Assembly: GCF_001191005.1 (NCBI RefSeq)
Contig: NZ_CP012201.1
Location: forward strand, 2,232,001 to 2,296,000
Length of the DNA stretch: 64,000 bases
Source of the DNA: Massilia sp. NR 4-1
GTDB lineage: Bacteria > Pseudomonadota > Gammaproteobacteria > Burkholderiales > Burkholderiaceae_D
Reading direction: 5' to 3'
This document shows, in pieces, positions 10,001-17,862 of this stretch (position 1 is its first letter; each line of letters starts with the position of its first letter). The notes under the pieces are model-generated. The model did no database searches. It saw only the letters and a list, made by a program, of their open reading frames with translations, and was not told where the DNA came from. Made by a program: the position numbers and the translations under genes.

Positions 10001-10133
10001 CGACGCGGTGTTTCGGTTTGTCGTGGCCGGCCAGCTTGCCCACCATGCGGCCGGCGGTTTCGGAAAAGCCGGCGGCGAAGGCGGCGACACCGCCCGCTGC
10101 CAGGATGGTACGGCGTTTGCTGATATTTTTCAT
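7044..10133 (-). CDS. ttrA: tetrathionate reductase catalytic subunit A
   Basis: A 1029-residue molybdopterin (bis-MGD) oxidoreductase, close in length to Salmonella TtrA (about 1020). A twin-arginine signal (SKRRTILAAGG, residues 5-15) directs folded export. The N-terminal [4Fe-4S] site is C74, C77, C81 and C139. A cysteine in HGSYCGGAYR is a candidate molybdenum ligand. The protein reduces tetrathionate to thiosulfate on the periplasmic face. The ATG at 10131-10133 was preferred over the longer frame (to 10208) because the Tat signal starts there. It lies 11 bp behind ttrC, last in a ttrB-ttrC-ttrA operon. Confidence 0.9.
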   Translation of the reverse strand: MKNISKRRTILAAGGVAAFAAGFSETAGRMVGKLAGHDKPKHRVAGDAPEPEFRIDAQGHLSVNPAQQVSYTTCLGCTTMCGVRVRIERASGKVLRVTGNPYSPLSTDPHLPMKASVRDSFKSLTAFEGKGLAGRSTACGRGNAVAQQIDSPYRVLTPMKRVGPRNSGRWEPISFEQLVREVVEGGDLFGEGRVEGLGSLRDLKTPINADKPELGPRVNQVAVLSSVNDGREGFARRFFQQAYGTINFFGHGSYCGGAYRSGSGALFGDLKKMPHCKPDFSNAEFVLFVGTAPGQAGNPFKRQGTLIAKARTEGKLSYVVVDPVLNHSSNRASGDRGRWLPIRPGTDGALAMAIMRWLFENERIDSRFLGFPNAALAKENGEPSFSNATHLVVVEPGHARQGRMLRASDLGVAVEEEQRYKEGDAFVCLGADGKTVLHDQAKAAAQLFVDTRLLVDGKELHVKSSLQLLREEAMRKEMPAYADACGIPAATLAALAQELSSHGKRASVVAHGGMMSGSGFYNAYALMSINPLLGNVNWKGGFVANGGGFKDDGSGPRYNLETFAGQVKPSGLPLGRNVPYEKTSEFAAGKAKGKPYPASAPWFPNASGLTTELLPGAMQGYPYGLKALVLWSSNPLYGIPGLRTRLARDIADPKKLPLIISVDPFINESNAYADYIIPDSLMYESWGWVAAWNGVPTKAMGARWPVIEPKAQKGPDGRPVGMETFFIALAKAMKLPGFGAGALSDAEGNSYALEGPEDWYLRAGANVAWLGKEPVPDATAEDLLLSGVERLRPLLEKTLKPEEVTKVGFLYSRGGRYQPGKDAYDEENPEWMRNPMKAMCHLWNENVGGSKNSLSGKRNTGCGTWKEPAFADGTPMRKLYPLKEWPLELISYKSALQNPYSIGATRLLSVHPENPVLIHPDDAERMHLQMGDLAEISTPDGSLKARVMIHAGITPGVAAFEHGFGHRELGARSHRIGGERQPENRKLAAGVNLNDIGIMDPTRPDKAPWVDAISGTSVRNGLPAKLRRA

Positions 10134-10144
10134 GATGCTCTTTC

Positions 10145-11236
10145 TCAGGCTTTGACTGTTTCGTCCCAGCGCATAAAGCTGGTCAGCACGATATAGATGG
10201 CGAAGCACAGGCCGGCGGTGCCGATGATGCCGACCAGGCTGTCGGGGCGCATGCTCAGCACATAGGGATAGCCGGTGGCGCCCAGTTTGGGGATGCTCTG
10301 GCCGCCCATGAAGACGATCCAGCGCAGCAGCCAGGCGCTGTGCAGCGCCAGGACGGCAGGCAGCAACAGGCTATGGCTGCGGTAGCGCGCCACCCACAGC
10401 AGCACCAGGACGCTGGCCAGCAGCCAGGCCAAGGTTTGCAGCCAGCCGCGCGAACCGTGCACGGCCTCCAGCGTGCCGGCCGCCGCCGGCGACAGGCCGC
10501 TGATGCCGGCGCCGAACCAGGCGCCCAGCAGCAGCAGGGTGGCCCACTGGCTGTACCCCAGCCAGCGGTTCAGCAGCGGCGCCGACGCGCGCTGGCGCGC
10601 CAGTCCTTCAAACAGGGCGATGATGCCCAGGCCGCCGGTGAAGGCGCTGAGGGCGAACAGCAGCGGCAGCAGCGCGCTGTTCCACAGCACGCGGGCGCGC
10701 ACCACCATCACTTCCATGCCGGTGTAGAGCAGGATCAGGGCAGCACCCAGCGCGGCCACCAGGGCGGCCAGGCGGATGGCGCCCGCATTGTCATGGCCAC
10801 CGTAGGCAAGCCAGCGGTACAGCGACGCCATGCGCGGCGGCGTGTCCGCTTCCGCCGCGATGTTCGCCAGCGTGGGACGCAGGCAGAGCCAGGCATACAG
10901 CGCCAGCCCGAACAGGTACAGGGGAATGAAGAAAGAACCCCAGGCCATCCACGATCCCAGGTTCGGGTGCAGATAGAAGTTCATGAAGCGGCCCGGCTGG
11001 TGCAGGTCGGCCAGCAGCGCGACCGGCGCGCCCAGGCCGCAGACCAAGGCTGCCAGCAAGGCGCGGCGACCGATGCCGCGCCAGGCGGGACGGTGCCACA
11101 CCAGGCCTGGCAGCGAAAGGAAGAGGGCGGCCGTGGACAGGCCGATCAGGAAGAAGTACTGCACGGCCCAGGGCAGCCAGCCCGGCTCGCGCGCAAAGCC
11201 GAGCACTTCGACGATGGAATTCACGCTGCTGCTCAT
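10145..11236 (-). CDS. ttrC: tetrathionate reductase membrane subunit C (NrfD type)
   Basis: A 363-residue integral membrane protein with about nine hydrophobic segments, of the NrfD/PsrC type that oxidises quinol and passes electrons to the iron-sulfur subunit. Between ttrB and ttrA it is the expected TtrC. Two in-frame ATGs lie close together. The one at 11234-11236 was chosen because AAGGAG stands 7 bases before it; the ATG at 11240-11242 is only one base from that motif. AAGGAG itself lies inside the last codons of ttrB, so the two genes are probably translationally coupled. Confidence 0.87.
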   Translation of the reverse strand: MSSSVNSIVEVLGFAREPGWLPWAVQYFFLIGLSTAALFLSLPGLVWHRPAWRGIGRRALLAALVCGLGAPVALLADLHQPGRFMNFYLHPNLGSWMAWGSFFIPLYLFGLALYAWLCLRPTLANIAAEADTPPRMASLYRWLAYGGHDNAGAIRLAALVAALGAALILLYTGMEVMVVRARVLWNSALLPLLFALSAFTGGLGIIALFEGLARQRASAPLLNRWLGYSQWATLLLLGAWFGAGISGLSPAAAGTLEAVHGSRGWLQTLAWLLASVLVLLWVARYRSHSLLLPAVLALHSAWLLRWIVFMGGQSIPKLGATGYPYVLSMRPDSLVGIIGTAGLCFAIYIVLTSFMRWDETVKA

Positions 11237-11238
11237 AT

Positions 11239-11979
11239 TCATGCTCCTTGCATTTCGGGACGCCACATCATGTCGGCGGCGGAATCGCCGTCGACGCGGC
11301 CGGCCAATTCCTTATCCAGGCCGATGTAGAAGACGTGCGGCTTGGTACCCGCTTCCGGTTTCAGTACGCTGACCTGGCCTTCGGCTTCCTTCAGGCGGCG
11401 GCTGATTTCGCTGTTCGGATCATTCACGTCGCCGAAGATGCGCGCGCCGCCGACGCAGGTTTCCACACAGGCCGGCAGCAAGCCGACATCCACGCGGTGC
11501 ACGCAGAAAGTGCATTTATCGGCCTTGCCGGTATGGTGGTTGATGAAGCGCGCCTCATACGGACAGGCTTGCACGCAGTAGGCGCAGCCGACGCAGCGGT
11601 CGCCGTCGACCAGCACGATACCGTCCTCGCGCTTGTAGGTGGCGCTCACCGGACAGACCGGGATGCAGGGCGGCTCTTCGCAGTGGTTGCACAGGCGCGG
11701 CAGCACGGCCAGGCCGGACTGGCCGGTTTCGCTGCGCACGGCATAGGTGGCGACGGTGGTGCGGAATTGGCCGATGGGCAGGTCGTTTTCCATCGAGCAG
11801 CTGATGGTGCAGGCCTGGCAGGCGATGCAGCGGCGGGTATCGACCAGCATGCCCCAGTGCGGCGTGCCCTGGCCGGCGGGCGCGGCTTCGGCAGTGGTGG
11901 CGGTGGCGGCCAGGCCCGCCGTCACGGCAGGCAGCGCGCTCAGGAAGAAGCGCCGGGAGAGATTGGCTTGATTGCTCAT
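11239..11979 (-). CDS. ttrB: tetrathionate reductase iron-sulfur subunit B
   Basis: A 246-residue ferredoxin-like subunit with a twin-arginine signal (LSRRFFLSALP, residues 8-18) and four cysteine clusters: CIACQACTISC, CNHCEEPPCIPVC, CVGCAYCVQAC and CTFC...CVETC. These bind four [4Fe-4S] centres that carry electrons from TtrC to TtrA. It is first in the operon. A GGAG motif precedes the ATG and lies within an imperfect hairpin (11981-12006). Length and cluster spacing agree with TtrB and with DMSO-reductase B-type subunits. Confidence 0.9.
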   Translation of the reverse strand: MSNQANLSRRFFLSALPAVTAGLAATATTAEAAPAGQGTPHWGMLVDTRRCIACQACTISCSMENDLPIGQFRTTVATYAVRSETGQSGLAVLPRLCNHCEEPPCIPVCPVSATYKREDGIVLVDGDRCVGCAYCVQACPYEARFINHHTGKADKCTFCVHRVDVGLLPACVETCVGGARIFGDVNDPNSEISRRLKEAEGQVSVLKPEAGTKPHVFYIGLDKELAGRVDGDSAADMMWRPEMQGA

Positions 11980-11980
11980 G

Positions 11981-12006
11981 TGAAGCTCCGTAGTTTTACG
12001 GCTTCA
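11981..12006 (-). promoter_or_regulatory. leader hairpin covering the ttrB ribosome binding site
   Basis: Immediately upstream of the ttrB start, TGAAG and CCGTA on one side can pair with TACGG and CTTCA on the other, with a short bulge. The GGAG ribosome binding site lies inside this structure, so it could limit ttrB translation. Only the pairing is seen; a regulatory role is inference. Confidence 0.35.
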
Positions 12007-12055
12007 CTTTATTCTTTTAAGCAATATTCAGAAATTGGAAGAAATATCGAGCAGG

Positions 12056-12073
12056 ATAGGGAAAATTCCCTAT
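12056..12073. promoter_or_regulatory. perfect palindrome upstream of ttrB, candidate TtrR operator
   Basis: ATAGGGAA and TTCCCTAT are separated by AA, giving an 18-bp perfect inverted repeat about 80-95 bases upstream of the ttrB start. LuxR-type response regulators bind inverted repeats of this size at this distance, so it is a reasonable TtrR site. No experimental TtrR consensus was available for comparison. Confidence 0.4.
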
Positions 12074-12101
12074 GAAAAGTCACTGTGCTGAAGGCGAAAA
12101 G

Positions 12102-12138
12102 AAAAAAGGGCCAGCGTTTTCACGCTGACCCTTTTTTT
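12102..12138 (-). terminator. terminator downstream of the tRNA-Arg array
   Basis: A 10-bp stem (12108-12117 with 12122-12131, one G-T pair) with a TTTC loop and A/T tracts on both flanks. For the leftward tRNA transcript it gives a GC-rich hairpin followed by a T run. It also separates the array from the ttrB promoter. Confidence 0.85.
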
Positions 12139-12146
12139 CCTACTAC

Positions 12147-12223
12147 TGGTGCGGCTGGCAGGAATCGAACCCACGACCCCTTGGTTCGTAGCCAAGTACT
12201 CTATCCAGCTGAGCTACAGCCGC
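12147..12223 (-). tRNA. tRNA-Arg(ACG), copy 3 of the transcript
   Basis: A 77-nt tRNA including an encoded CCA. On the minus strand the acceptor arm GCGGCTG pairs with CAGCCGC. The anticodon stem CTTGG/CCAAG encloses the loop CTACGAA (anticodon ACG), and the T-loop GTTCGATTC is intact. It is identical to the other two copies. Confidence 0.97.
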
Positions 12224-12277
12224 AAAACTTTCACTTCCAACCCATCGCTCGACAGCGGCGGGTCTTACTACACAATC

Positions 12278-12354
12278 TGGTGCGGCTGGCAGGAATCGAA
12301 CCCACGACCCCTTGGTTCGTAGCCAAGTACTCTATCCAGCTGAGCTACAGCCGC
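12278..12354 (-). tRNA. tRNA-Arg(ACG), copy 2 of the transcript
   Basis: The same 77-nt tRNA sequence, CCA included. The spacer to the right of each copy shares a conserved stretch (CGCTCGACAGCGGC and GTCTTACT), so the array arose by tandem duplication of a tRNA-plus-spacer unit. Confidence 0.97.
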
Positions 12355-12455
12355 AAAAACTTCTCACAATAATAACAGGCGCTTTACAATACTTCAAACC
12401 CTGCTATTTTTACTTCAACCCGTCGCTCGACAGCGGCAAGTCTTACTGCAAATTC

Positions 12456-12532
12456 TGGTGCGGCTGGCAGGAATCGAACCCACGACCCCTTGGTTCGTAG
12501 CCAAGTACTCTATCCAGCTGAGCTACAGCCGC
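12456..12532 (-). tRNA. tRNA-Arg(ACG), copy 1 of the transcript
   Basis: The promoter-proximal copy, identical to the other two across 77 nt including the encoded CCA. ACG is read as ICG after deamination by TadA and decodes CGU/CGC/CGA, abundant codons in this GC-rich genome; the triple dose fits that demand. Confidence 0.97.
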
Positions 12533-12599
12533 TTAAGCAATACTGCAAAACCACCTGCTTCTTGCTTTCTTTCGTAACGTTGTTCGCGAAAGAAGCAAG

Positions 12600-12628
12600 A
12601 TTATAGGGAGGCTTTGCCCTCTTGTCCA
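12600..12628 (-). promoter_or_regulatory. sigma70 promoter of the tRNA-Arg array
   Basis: On the minus strand TGGACA (12623-12628) and TATAAT (12600-12605) are separated by exactly 17 bases: five of six and six of six consensus matches. Transcription would start near 12593 and give a leader of about 60 nt. That leader contains an imperfect inverted repeat (12561-12574 with 12587-12599). Confidence 0.85.
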
Positions 12629-12714
12629 GAGTGAAGTAAAAGAATTTTTCAACGGCAGAGTGGGTGGATTGGTGTACGATTTCCCTCAGTTTGCGTTTTT
12701 ATAATGATGGAAGA

Positions 12715-13536
12715 ATGACTGGAGAAGACAAACTGGCTGCCTGCGACTGGTCGCGCAGCCCCCTCGGCCAACCGGCCCACTGGCCCCACACCCTGCGCCT
12801 GAGCGTGGACATCATGCTCAACAGCCCCCAACCCATGCTGCTGATGTGGGGCCGGCAACGGGTCATGCTGTGCAACGATGCCTATATAGAGCTGGCCGGC
12901 CCGCCCTCGCTGCAGGCGCCGGGCGGCACGGTGCCGTCCATGCTGCCGGCCGCGTGGAGCTGGAATCCGGCGGCGCTGGAACAGGTGTGGGATGGGCGCG
13001 CCCTGGCCTTCCGCGCCCAGGCCCTGCAGCTGTGGCGCGGCGGCAAACCGGCCAGCGCCAGCCTCGACCTGTATTACACGCCGCTGCGCAATGCCGAAGG
13101 CGGCGTCGACGGCATTCTGTGCGCCCTGCGCGAAGCGGCGCCGCTGTCGGCCGCTGCCGCGGCGGCGCAAGCGCAGGCCAGCCTGCGCATCCTGGTGGTC
13201 GAGGACAATCTGGATGCGCAATACCTGGTGTGCGAAATGCTGCAAACCTTCGGCCACCAGGTGCAGGCTGTGGCGCGCGCCGAAGACGCCTTGCAGCGGC
13301 TGGACGCTTCCCGCTTCGACATCCTGTTCAGCGATATCAGCCTACCCGGCATGTCGGGCGTGGAACTGGGCCGCCTGGCCTTGCAGCGCCAGCCCGGCCT
13401 GAAAATCATGTTCGCCTCGGGCTACGGCCAGGCCCTGCTGCAACAACTGGACTTCCCGGCCCTGTCCCTGCAAAAGCCCTACGATATCGAGCAGTTGCAG
13501 ACGGCGCTGGCGCGCCTGGCGCCGCCGGCGCGCTGA
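12715..13536 (+). CDS. PAS-like domain / response regulator receiver fusion
   Basis: A 273-residue protein. Its N-terminal half carries the DWSRSPLG...WP signature and a PAS-like segment (MLLMWGRQRVMLCNDAY) seen at the start of many betaproteobacterial PAS kinases. The C-terminal half (about 157-270) is a receiver with VVEDN, phosphoacceptor in LFSDISLPGMSG and lysine in LQKPYD. There is no kinase or DNA-binding output. It may be a phosphate sink or partner for the large hybrid kinase immediately downstream. The frame is open from a GTG at 12664; the ATG at 12715 was chosen because the conserved part starts there. Confidence 0.75.
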   Translation: MTGEDKLAACDWSRSPLGQPAHWPHTLRLSVDIMLNSPQPMLLMWGRQRVMLCNDAYIELAGPPSLQAPGGTVPSMLPAAWSWNPAALEQVWDGRALAFRAQALQLWRGGKPASASLDLYYTPLRNAEGGVDGILCALREAAPLSAAAAAAQAQASLRILVVEDNLDAQYLVCEMLQTFGHQVQAVARAEDALQRLDASRFDILFSDISLPGMSGVELGRLALQRQPGLKIMFASGYGQALLQQLDFPALSLQKPYDIEQLQTALARLAPPAR

Positions 13537-13660
13537 AACTGCGCCAGCTACCGCTTGTCGGTGTGTAACGGCCGCAACGGTGTGGCCCCTCTGGCAAGGC
13601 CGCAGCTACAATGGTCGCACGGCGCGGCGAAGAGAGCGCGCCGGTACCGCGTGAAACTGC

Positions 13661-16570
13661 ATGAGCTACCGACCACGTCCACCAAGCCCATCCACCCGCC
13701 GCTCCGCGCCATCGTCGCCGCCCGCGACGGCGGGCGGCTTGCAGCTATCGGCCGCCCAGCTGCACACGGTGCTCGACAGCATTACCGATGGCTTGGCCGT
13801 GCTCGATCCGCAGTGGAATATCACCTATCTCAATGCGCGTGCCGAAGACCTGATCCAGGCCCGCACGCCGGAGCGTCCCGCGCCGCTGGGCAAGAACCTG
13901 TGGCAGGAATTTCCCGCCCTGCGCCACACCGTACTGGAAGAACGCTTCCGCCACGCGCTGGCGGCCCAGCAGACCGTCAGTTTCGAGCTGTACTACGGGC
14001 CGCGCGCGCGCTGGCTCGAGGTGCGCGCCTTTCCCTCCAGCGCAGGCCTGACCGCCTATATCCAGGACATCACCCGGCGCAAGGACGATGAACGCGCCCT
14101 GCGCGACAGCAGCAAGCGCCTGCAGGTGGCGCTCAGCACCGGCCAGCTCGGCGACTGGAGCGGCGATATGCATAGCCGCAGCGTCGTGCTCGGCCAGCGC
14201 GCCGCCGCCCTCTTCGATTTGCCCGAAGAAACGCCCATCCCCTGGACCGCCCTGCGCGAGCGCGTGCTGCACGAAGACTGGGATGCCGTCTGGCAAGCCT
14301 TCCAGCAAGCGCGCGCCGGCGCCAGCGATTTCCAGACCGAATGCCGGGTCCAGCACAGCAGCGGCGAGCGCCTGTGGCTGCGTGTGGCGGGCCGTTTCAA
14401 TTATGGCGAGGGCGGCGAGCTGCTCGGCATGACCGGCATGGTGCAGGACGTCAGCACGCGCAAGGCGGCCGAGGACACGCTGCGCCACAGCCAGGATGAG
14501 TTGCGCGCCCTGGCCAACTCGATTCCCCAGCTGGCCTGGATCGCTCACTTCGACGGCAATATGGTGTGGTACAACGAGCGCTGGTATGAATACACCGGCA
14601 CCACGCCCGACCAGGTCCTGAACCACGGCTGGGAACAGGTGTACGAACCGGAATCCCTGCCCGCCATGAAAGAGCGCTGGCGCGCCTCGCTGCGCAGCGG
14701 CACGCCGTTCGAAATGGAATTCCCGATCCGCGGCGCCGACGGCCATTACCGCTGGTTCCTGACGCGCGCCAATCCCGTGCGCGACAGCACCGGCCAGCTG
14801 CGCTGCTGGTTCGGCACCAGCACCGATGTCGACCAGGTCAAGCGCGTGCAGGAAGCGCTGCGCGAGGAAAGCAAGATGCTCGAAGTGCTGAACAGCACCG
14901 GCAATGCGCTGGCGCAGCGGCGCGAACTACGCCCCCTGCTGCAGGATGTGACCGCCGCGGCCGCCGACATCAGCGGCGCGCGCTTTGCCGCCTTCTATTA
15001 CCGCGACGAAGGCGGTGCGCCGCTCTACACCGTGGCCGGCCAGGCGCCCGACGCCTTCCGCCGCCTGCCGCTGCGCCGCGCCGCCGCGCTGCTGGCGCCG
15101 GTCTTGCGCGGCGCCGCCATCATGCGCAGCGCGGATGCGCCGGACGACCCGGCCTTGCGCAGCTATCTGGCGCTGCCGGTGCGCTCGGGCAGCAGCGCGG
15201 TGCTGGGCGCCCTCTTCTTCGGCCATCCGGAACCGGACATGTTCGGCGCGCGTACCGAGCGCATCGTCGCCGGTTTCGCCGCCCAGGCCGGCGTGGCCCT
15301 GGACAATGCCCGCCTCAACGAAGCCATGCGCCACGCCGCCGAAGAGCGCCGCCTGCTGCTCGACAGCGAACGCAGCGCGCGCGCCGAGGCCGAGCGCACC
15401 AGCCAGATGAAGGATGAATTCCTGGCCACCCTGTCGCACGAGCTGCGCACGCCGCTGACGGCGATCCTGGGCTGGGCCCAGGTCTTGCGGCGCGGCAGCC
15501 GCGACCTGAGCGACCTGAACCGCGGCCTGGAAACCATCGAACGCAATGCGCGCGCCCAGGCCCAGCTGATCGAGGACCTGCTCGATATGAGCCGCATCAC
15601 CTCGGGCAAGGTGCAGCTCGACATGCAGCGCATCTCGCCGCTGACCATCCTCGACGCCGTGATCGAGACCGTGCGGCCGGCAGCCGAGGCCAAGCAGATC
15701 CGCATCGAGCGCGATTACCAGGCCAGCGTGCTGGTGGCGGCCGATCCCAGCCGTCTGCAGCAGGTGATGTGGAATCTGCTCAGCAATGCGCTCAAGTTCA
15801 CGCCCCATGGCGGCGCGATCAAGCTCAGCGTCGGCCTGGCGGGCGGCCAGGTCGAGATCGTCATCAGCGACAGCGGCATCGGCATCCAGCCCGAATTCCT
15901 GGCCCATGTGTTCGAGCGCTTCCGCCAGGCCGACGCCTCGACCACACGCCGCCACGGCGGGCTGGGCCTGGGCCTGTCCATCGTCAAGCACCTGGTCGAA
16001 CAGCATGGCGGCACGGTGGCGGCGGCCAGCGCCGGCGCCGGCAGCGGCGCCAGTTTCACCGTGCGCCTGCCGCTCGCTTCCGGCCCGGCCCTGCCGGTGC
16101 GCCCGGCGCGGCCGCCGGCGCCGCAGCCGCCGGCCGCCCCGGCCTTGCCCGACAGCCGCGAGCTGGGCGGCCTGCGCGTACTGGTGGTGGACGACGAAGC
16201 CGATGCGCGCGAGCTGATCCAGCGTATACTGAATGATAACCATGCCAGCGTCACGCTGGCCGCCAGCGCGGCCGAGGCGCTGAAGCTGGCGCGGCGCCAG
16301 CGCTTCGACCTGCTGCTCACCGATATCGGCATGCCCGGGACCGACGGCTTCGAACTGCTGGCGCGCATCCGCGCCCTCGGCGCGGCGCGCGGCGGCCAAC
16401 TGCCGGCCATCGCGCTGACCGCCTTCGCCCGCTCGGAAGACCGGCTGCACGCGCTGGAAAGCGGTTTCCTCGACCACCTGGCCAAGCCGGTCGAGCCGGC
16501 CCAGCTGCTGACCGCCGTGGCGCTGGCGGCGCGCCAGGCGGGACGCGCGGCGCCACCCGCCCTGGCTTGA
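13661..16570 (+). CDS. multi-PAS/GAF hybrid sensor histidine kinase
   Basis: A 969-residue soluble hybrid kinase. In order: a PAS domain (about 30-145), two further PAS/PAC units (about 155-275 and 280-405), a GAF domain (about 415-555) and a DHp domain with H593 (LSHELRTPLTAIL). An HATPase domain (NLLSNALKFT, DSGIGI, GLGLGLSIVK), a proline/alanine-rich linker (about 805-830) and a receiver with D888 complete it. No transmembrane segment is present, so it senses a cytoplasmic signal through PAS or GAF ligands. It follows the PAS-receiver gene and precedes a receiver-GGDEF gene, suggesting a local phosphotransfer route; the real partners are unknown. Confidence 0.88.
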   Translation: MSYRPRPPSPSTRRSAPSSPPATAGGLQLSAAQLHTVLDSITDGLAVLDPQWNITYLNARAEDLIQARTPERPAPLGKNLWQEFPALRHTVLEERFRHALAAQQTVSFELYYGPRARWLEVRAFPSSAGLTAYIQDITRRKDDERALRDSSKRLQVALSTGQLGDWSGDMHSRSVVLGQRAAALFDLPEETPIPWTALRERVLHEDWDAVWQAFQQARAGASDFQTECRVQHSSGERLWLRVAGRFNYGEGGELLGMTGMVQDVSTRKAAEDTLRHSQDELRALANSIPQLAWIAHFDGNMVWYNERWYEYTGTTPDQVLNHGWEQVYEPESLPAMKERWRASLRSGTPFEMEFPIRGADGHYRWFLTRANPVRDSTGQLRCWFGTSTDVDQVKRVQEALREESKMLEVLNSTGNALAQRRELRPLLQDVTAAAADISGARFAAFYYRDEGGAPLYTVAGQAPDAFRRLPLRRAAALLAPVLRGAAIMRSADAPDDPALRSYLALPVRSGSSAVLGALFFGHPEPDMFGARTERIVAGFAAQAGVALDNARLNEAMRHAAEERRLLLDSERSARAEAERTSQMKDEFLATLSHELRTPLTAILGWAQVLRRGSRDLSDLNRGLETIERNARAQAQLIEDLLDMSRITSGKVQLDMQRISPLTILDAVIETVRPAAEAKQIRIERDYQASVLVAADPSRLQQVMWNLLSNALKFTPHGGAIKLSVGLAGGQVEIVISDSGIGIQPEFLAHVFERFRQADASTTRRHGGLGLGLSIVKHLVEQHGGTVAAASAGAGSGASFTVRLPLASGPALPVRPARPPAPQPPAAPALPDSRELGGLRVLVVDDEADARELIQRILNDNHASVTLAASAAEALKLARRQRFDLLLTDIGMPGTDGFELLARIRALGAARGGQLPAIALTAFARSEDRLHALESGFLDHLAKPVEPAQLLTAVALAARQAGRAAPPALA

Positions 16571-16787
16571 GACGCCATAGCTTAATTACACGGCTTGTTA
16601 TTAAATAATTTATAATTGTTTCTGCAGCTCCTACTCAAACACGCGGCAATGTCCTACAAGCAACTTGTTCACTCTTTGCTACACTGCAAAGACTGAGGTG
16701 CGCCGCCTGGGAAACCGGCGCGCTACACTTTGAGTTTCCCACCACGGCCTCGGCCGCGGTAGATGAAAGAAGCGATGCGAGAACACT

Positions 16788-17804
16788 ATGCCCAGTCCAG
16801 ATGAGATCCTGAACGCCAAGATCCTGGTAGTGGACGACTGCGCCGACAATATCGAGCTGATGCTCGAAATCCTGCGCGATGCCGGCTACACCAATGTCAC
16901 GGCGACGATGCTGCCCGAGCAGGTGTGCGCCCTGCATCGCCAGCATTGCTACGACCTCATCCTGCTGGACTTGCAGATGCCGGAACTGAACGGCTTCCAG
17001 GTCATGAAGGGCTTGAAGGAAATCGAGCAGCAGGGCTATCTGCCGGTGCTGGCCCTGACCGCCCAGCCCAGCTTCAAGATCGCCGCGCTGGAAGCGGGCG
17101 CGCGCGACTTCATCAGCAAGCCCTTCGACCTGCTCGAAGTGCATAAGCGCATCCACAATATGCTCGAAGTGCGCCTCTTGTACAAGGAACTGGCCCAGTA
17201 CAGCCGCCAGCAGCAGGAGCTGGCCCTGCACGACCCGCTGACGGGCCTGCCCAACCGCCGCCTGCTGGAAGATCGCATCGCTACCACGCTGCAGCACGCC
17301 GCGCGCCACCAGCGCAAGGCGGCCGTCATGTACCTGGACCTGGATGGCTTCAAGGCCATCAACGACACCCATGGCCATGCCTATGGCGACGAAATCCTGA
17401 AACAGGTGGCGCAGCGCCTGGTCGGCTCCTCGCGCAAGGAGGACACGGTGGCGCGCGTGGGTGGCGATGAATTCGTGATCGTGCTGGGCGAAGTGGGCGG
17501 CCTGGGCGACGCCCAGGAACCGGCCTCCAAGCTGATTGAAGTGGTGGCCGAACCGTACCAGGTGAATGGCCTGACCTTGAGCCTGTCGACCAGCATCGGC
17601 ATCGCCCTCTATCCGGAAGACGCCGGCACGGTGGAGCAGATCATCCATGCCGCCGACAACGCCCTGTACGAAGCCAAGCGCTCCGGCAAGAACCGTTTCT
17701 GCGCCGCCTCGGCCCTGCACAAGGCCCAGGTGCATGCCCAGCCGCTGCCGGCCGCCAGTGCGCGCCACCAGGCGGCGCAGGCGGCCGTCGGCAGCGCCGC
17801 CTGA
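16788..17804 (+). CDS. response regulator with GGDEF domain (diguanylate cyclase)
   Basis: The 338 residues comprise a receiver (about 9-130; VVDDC, LLDLQMPELNG, FISKPFD) and a diguanylate cyclase domain (about 170-315). The active-site GGDEF is intact at 225-229, and RKED at 216-219 forms the RxxD product-inhibition site five residues before it. It should therefore make cyclic di-GMP with feedback control when phosphorylated (PleD/WspR type). A low-complexity Ala/Gln/His tail follows. The 217 bases upstream are AT-rich (TTATTAAATAATTTATAAT near 16600) and probably hold its own promoter. Confidence 0.92.
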   Translation: MPSPDEILNAKILVVDDCADNIELMLEILRDAGYTNVTATMLPEQVCALHRQHCYDLILLDLQMPELNGFQVMKGLKEIEQQGYLPVLALTAQPSFKIAALEAGARDFISKPFDLLEVHKRIHNMLEVRLLYKELAQYSRQQQELALHDPLTGLPNRRLLEDRIATTLQHAARHQRKAAVMYLDLDGFKAINDTHGHAYGDEILKQVAQRLVGSSRKEDTVARVGGDEFVIVLGEVGGLGDAQEPASKLIEVVAEPYQVNGLTLSLSTSIGIALYPEDAGTVEQIIHAADNALYEAKRSGKNRFCAASALHKAQVHAQPLPAASARHQAAQAAVGSAA

Positions 17805-17862
17805 TGCGACGCCCGCCTCGGCGCGGGGCGCGGCAACCCGTGGCCGCGCAGCGGATGGCGCC

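Noticed and set aside
8751..10196. 481-codon open frame on the plus strand
   Set aside because: Antisense shadow of ttrA; composition is Ala/His/Gln/Arg-rich without domains.
12147..12532. tRNA array considered as a phage attachment site
   Set aside because: No integrase, truncated tRNA 3' end or foreign gene block is adjacent. Repeated spacers explain the structure by tandem duplication.
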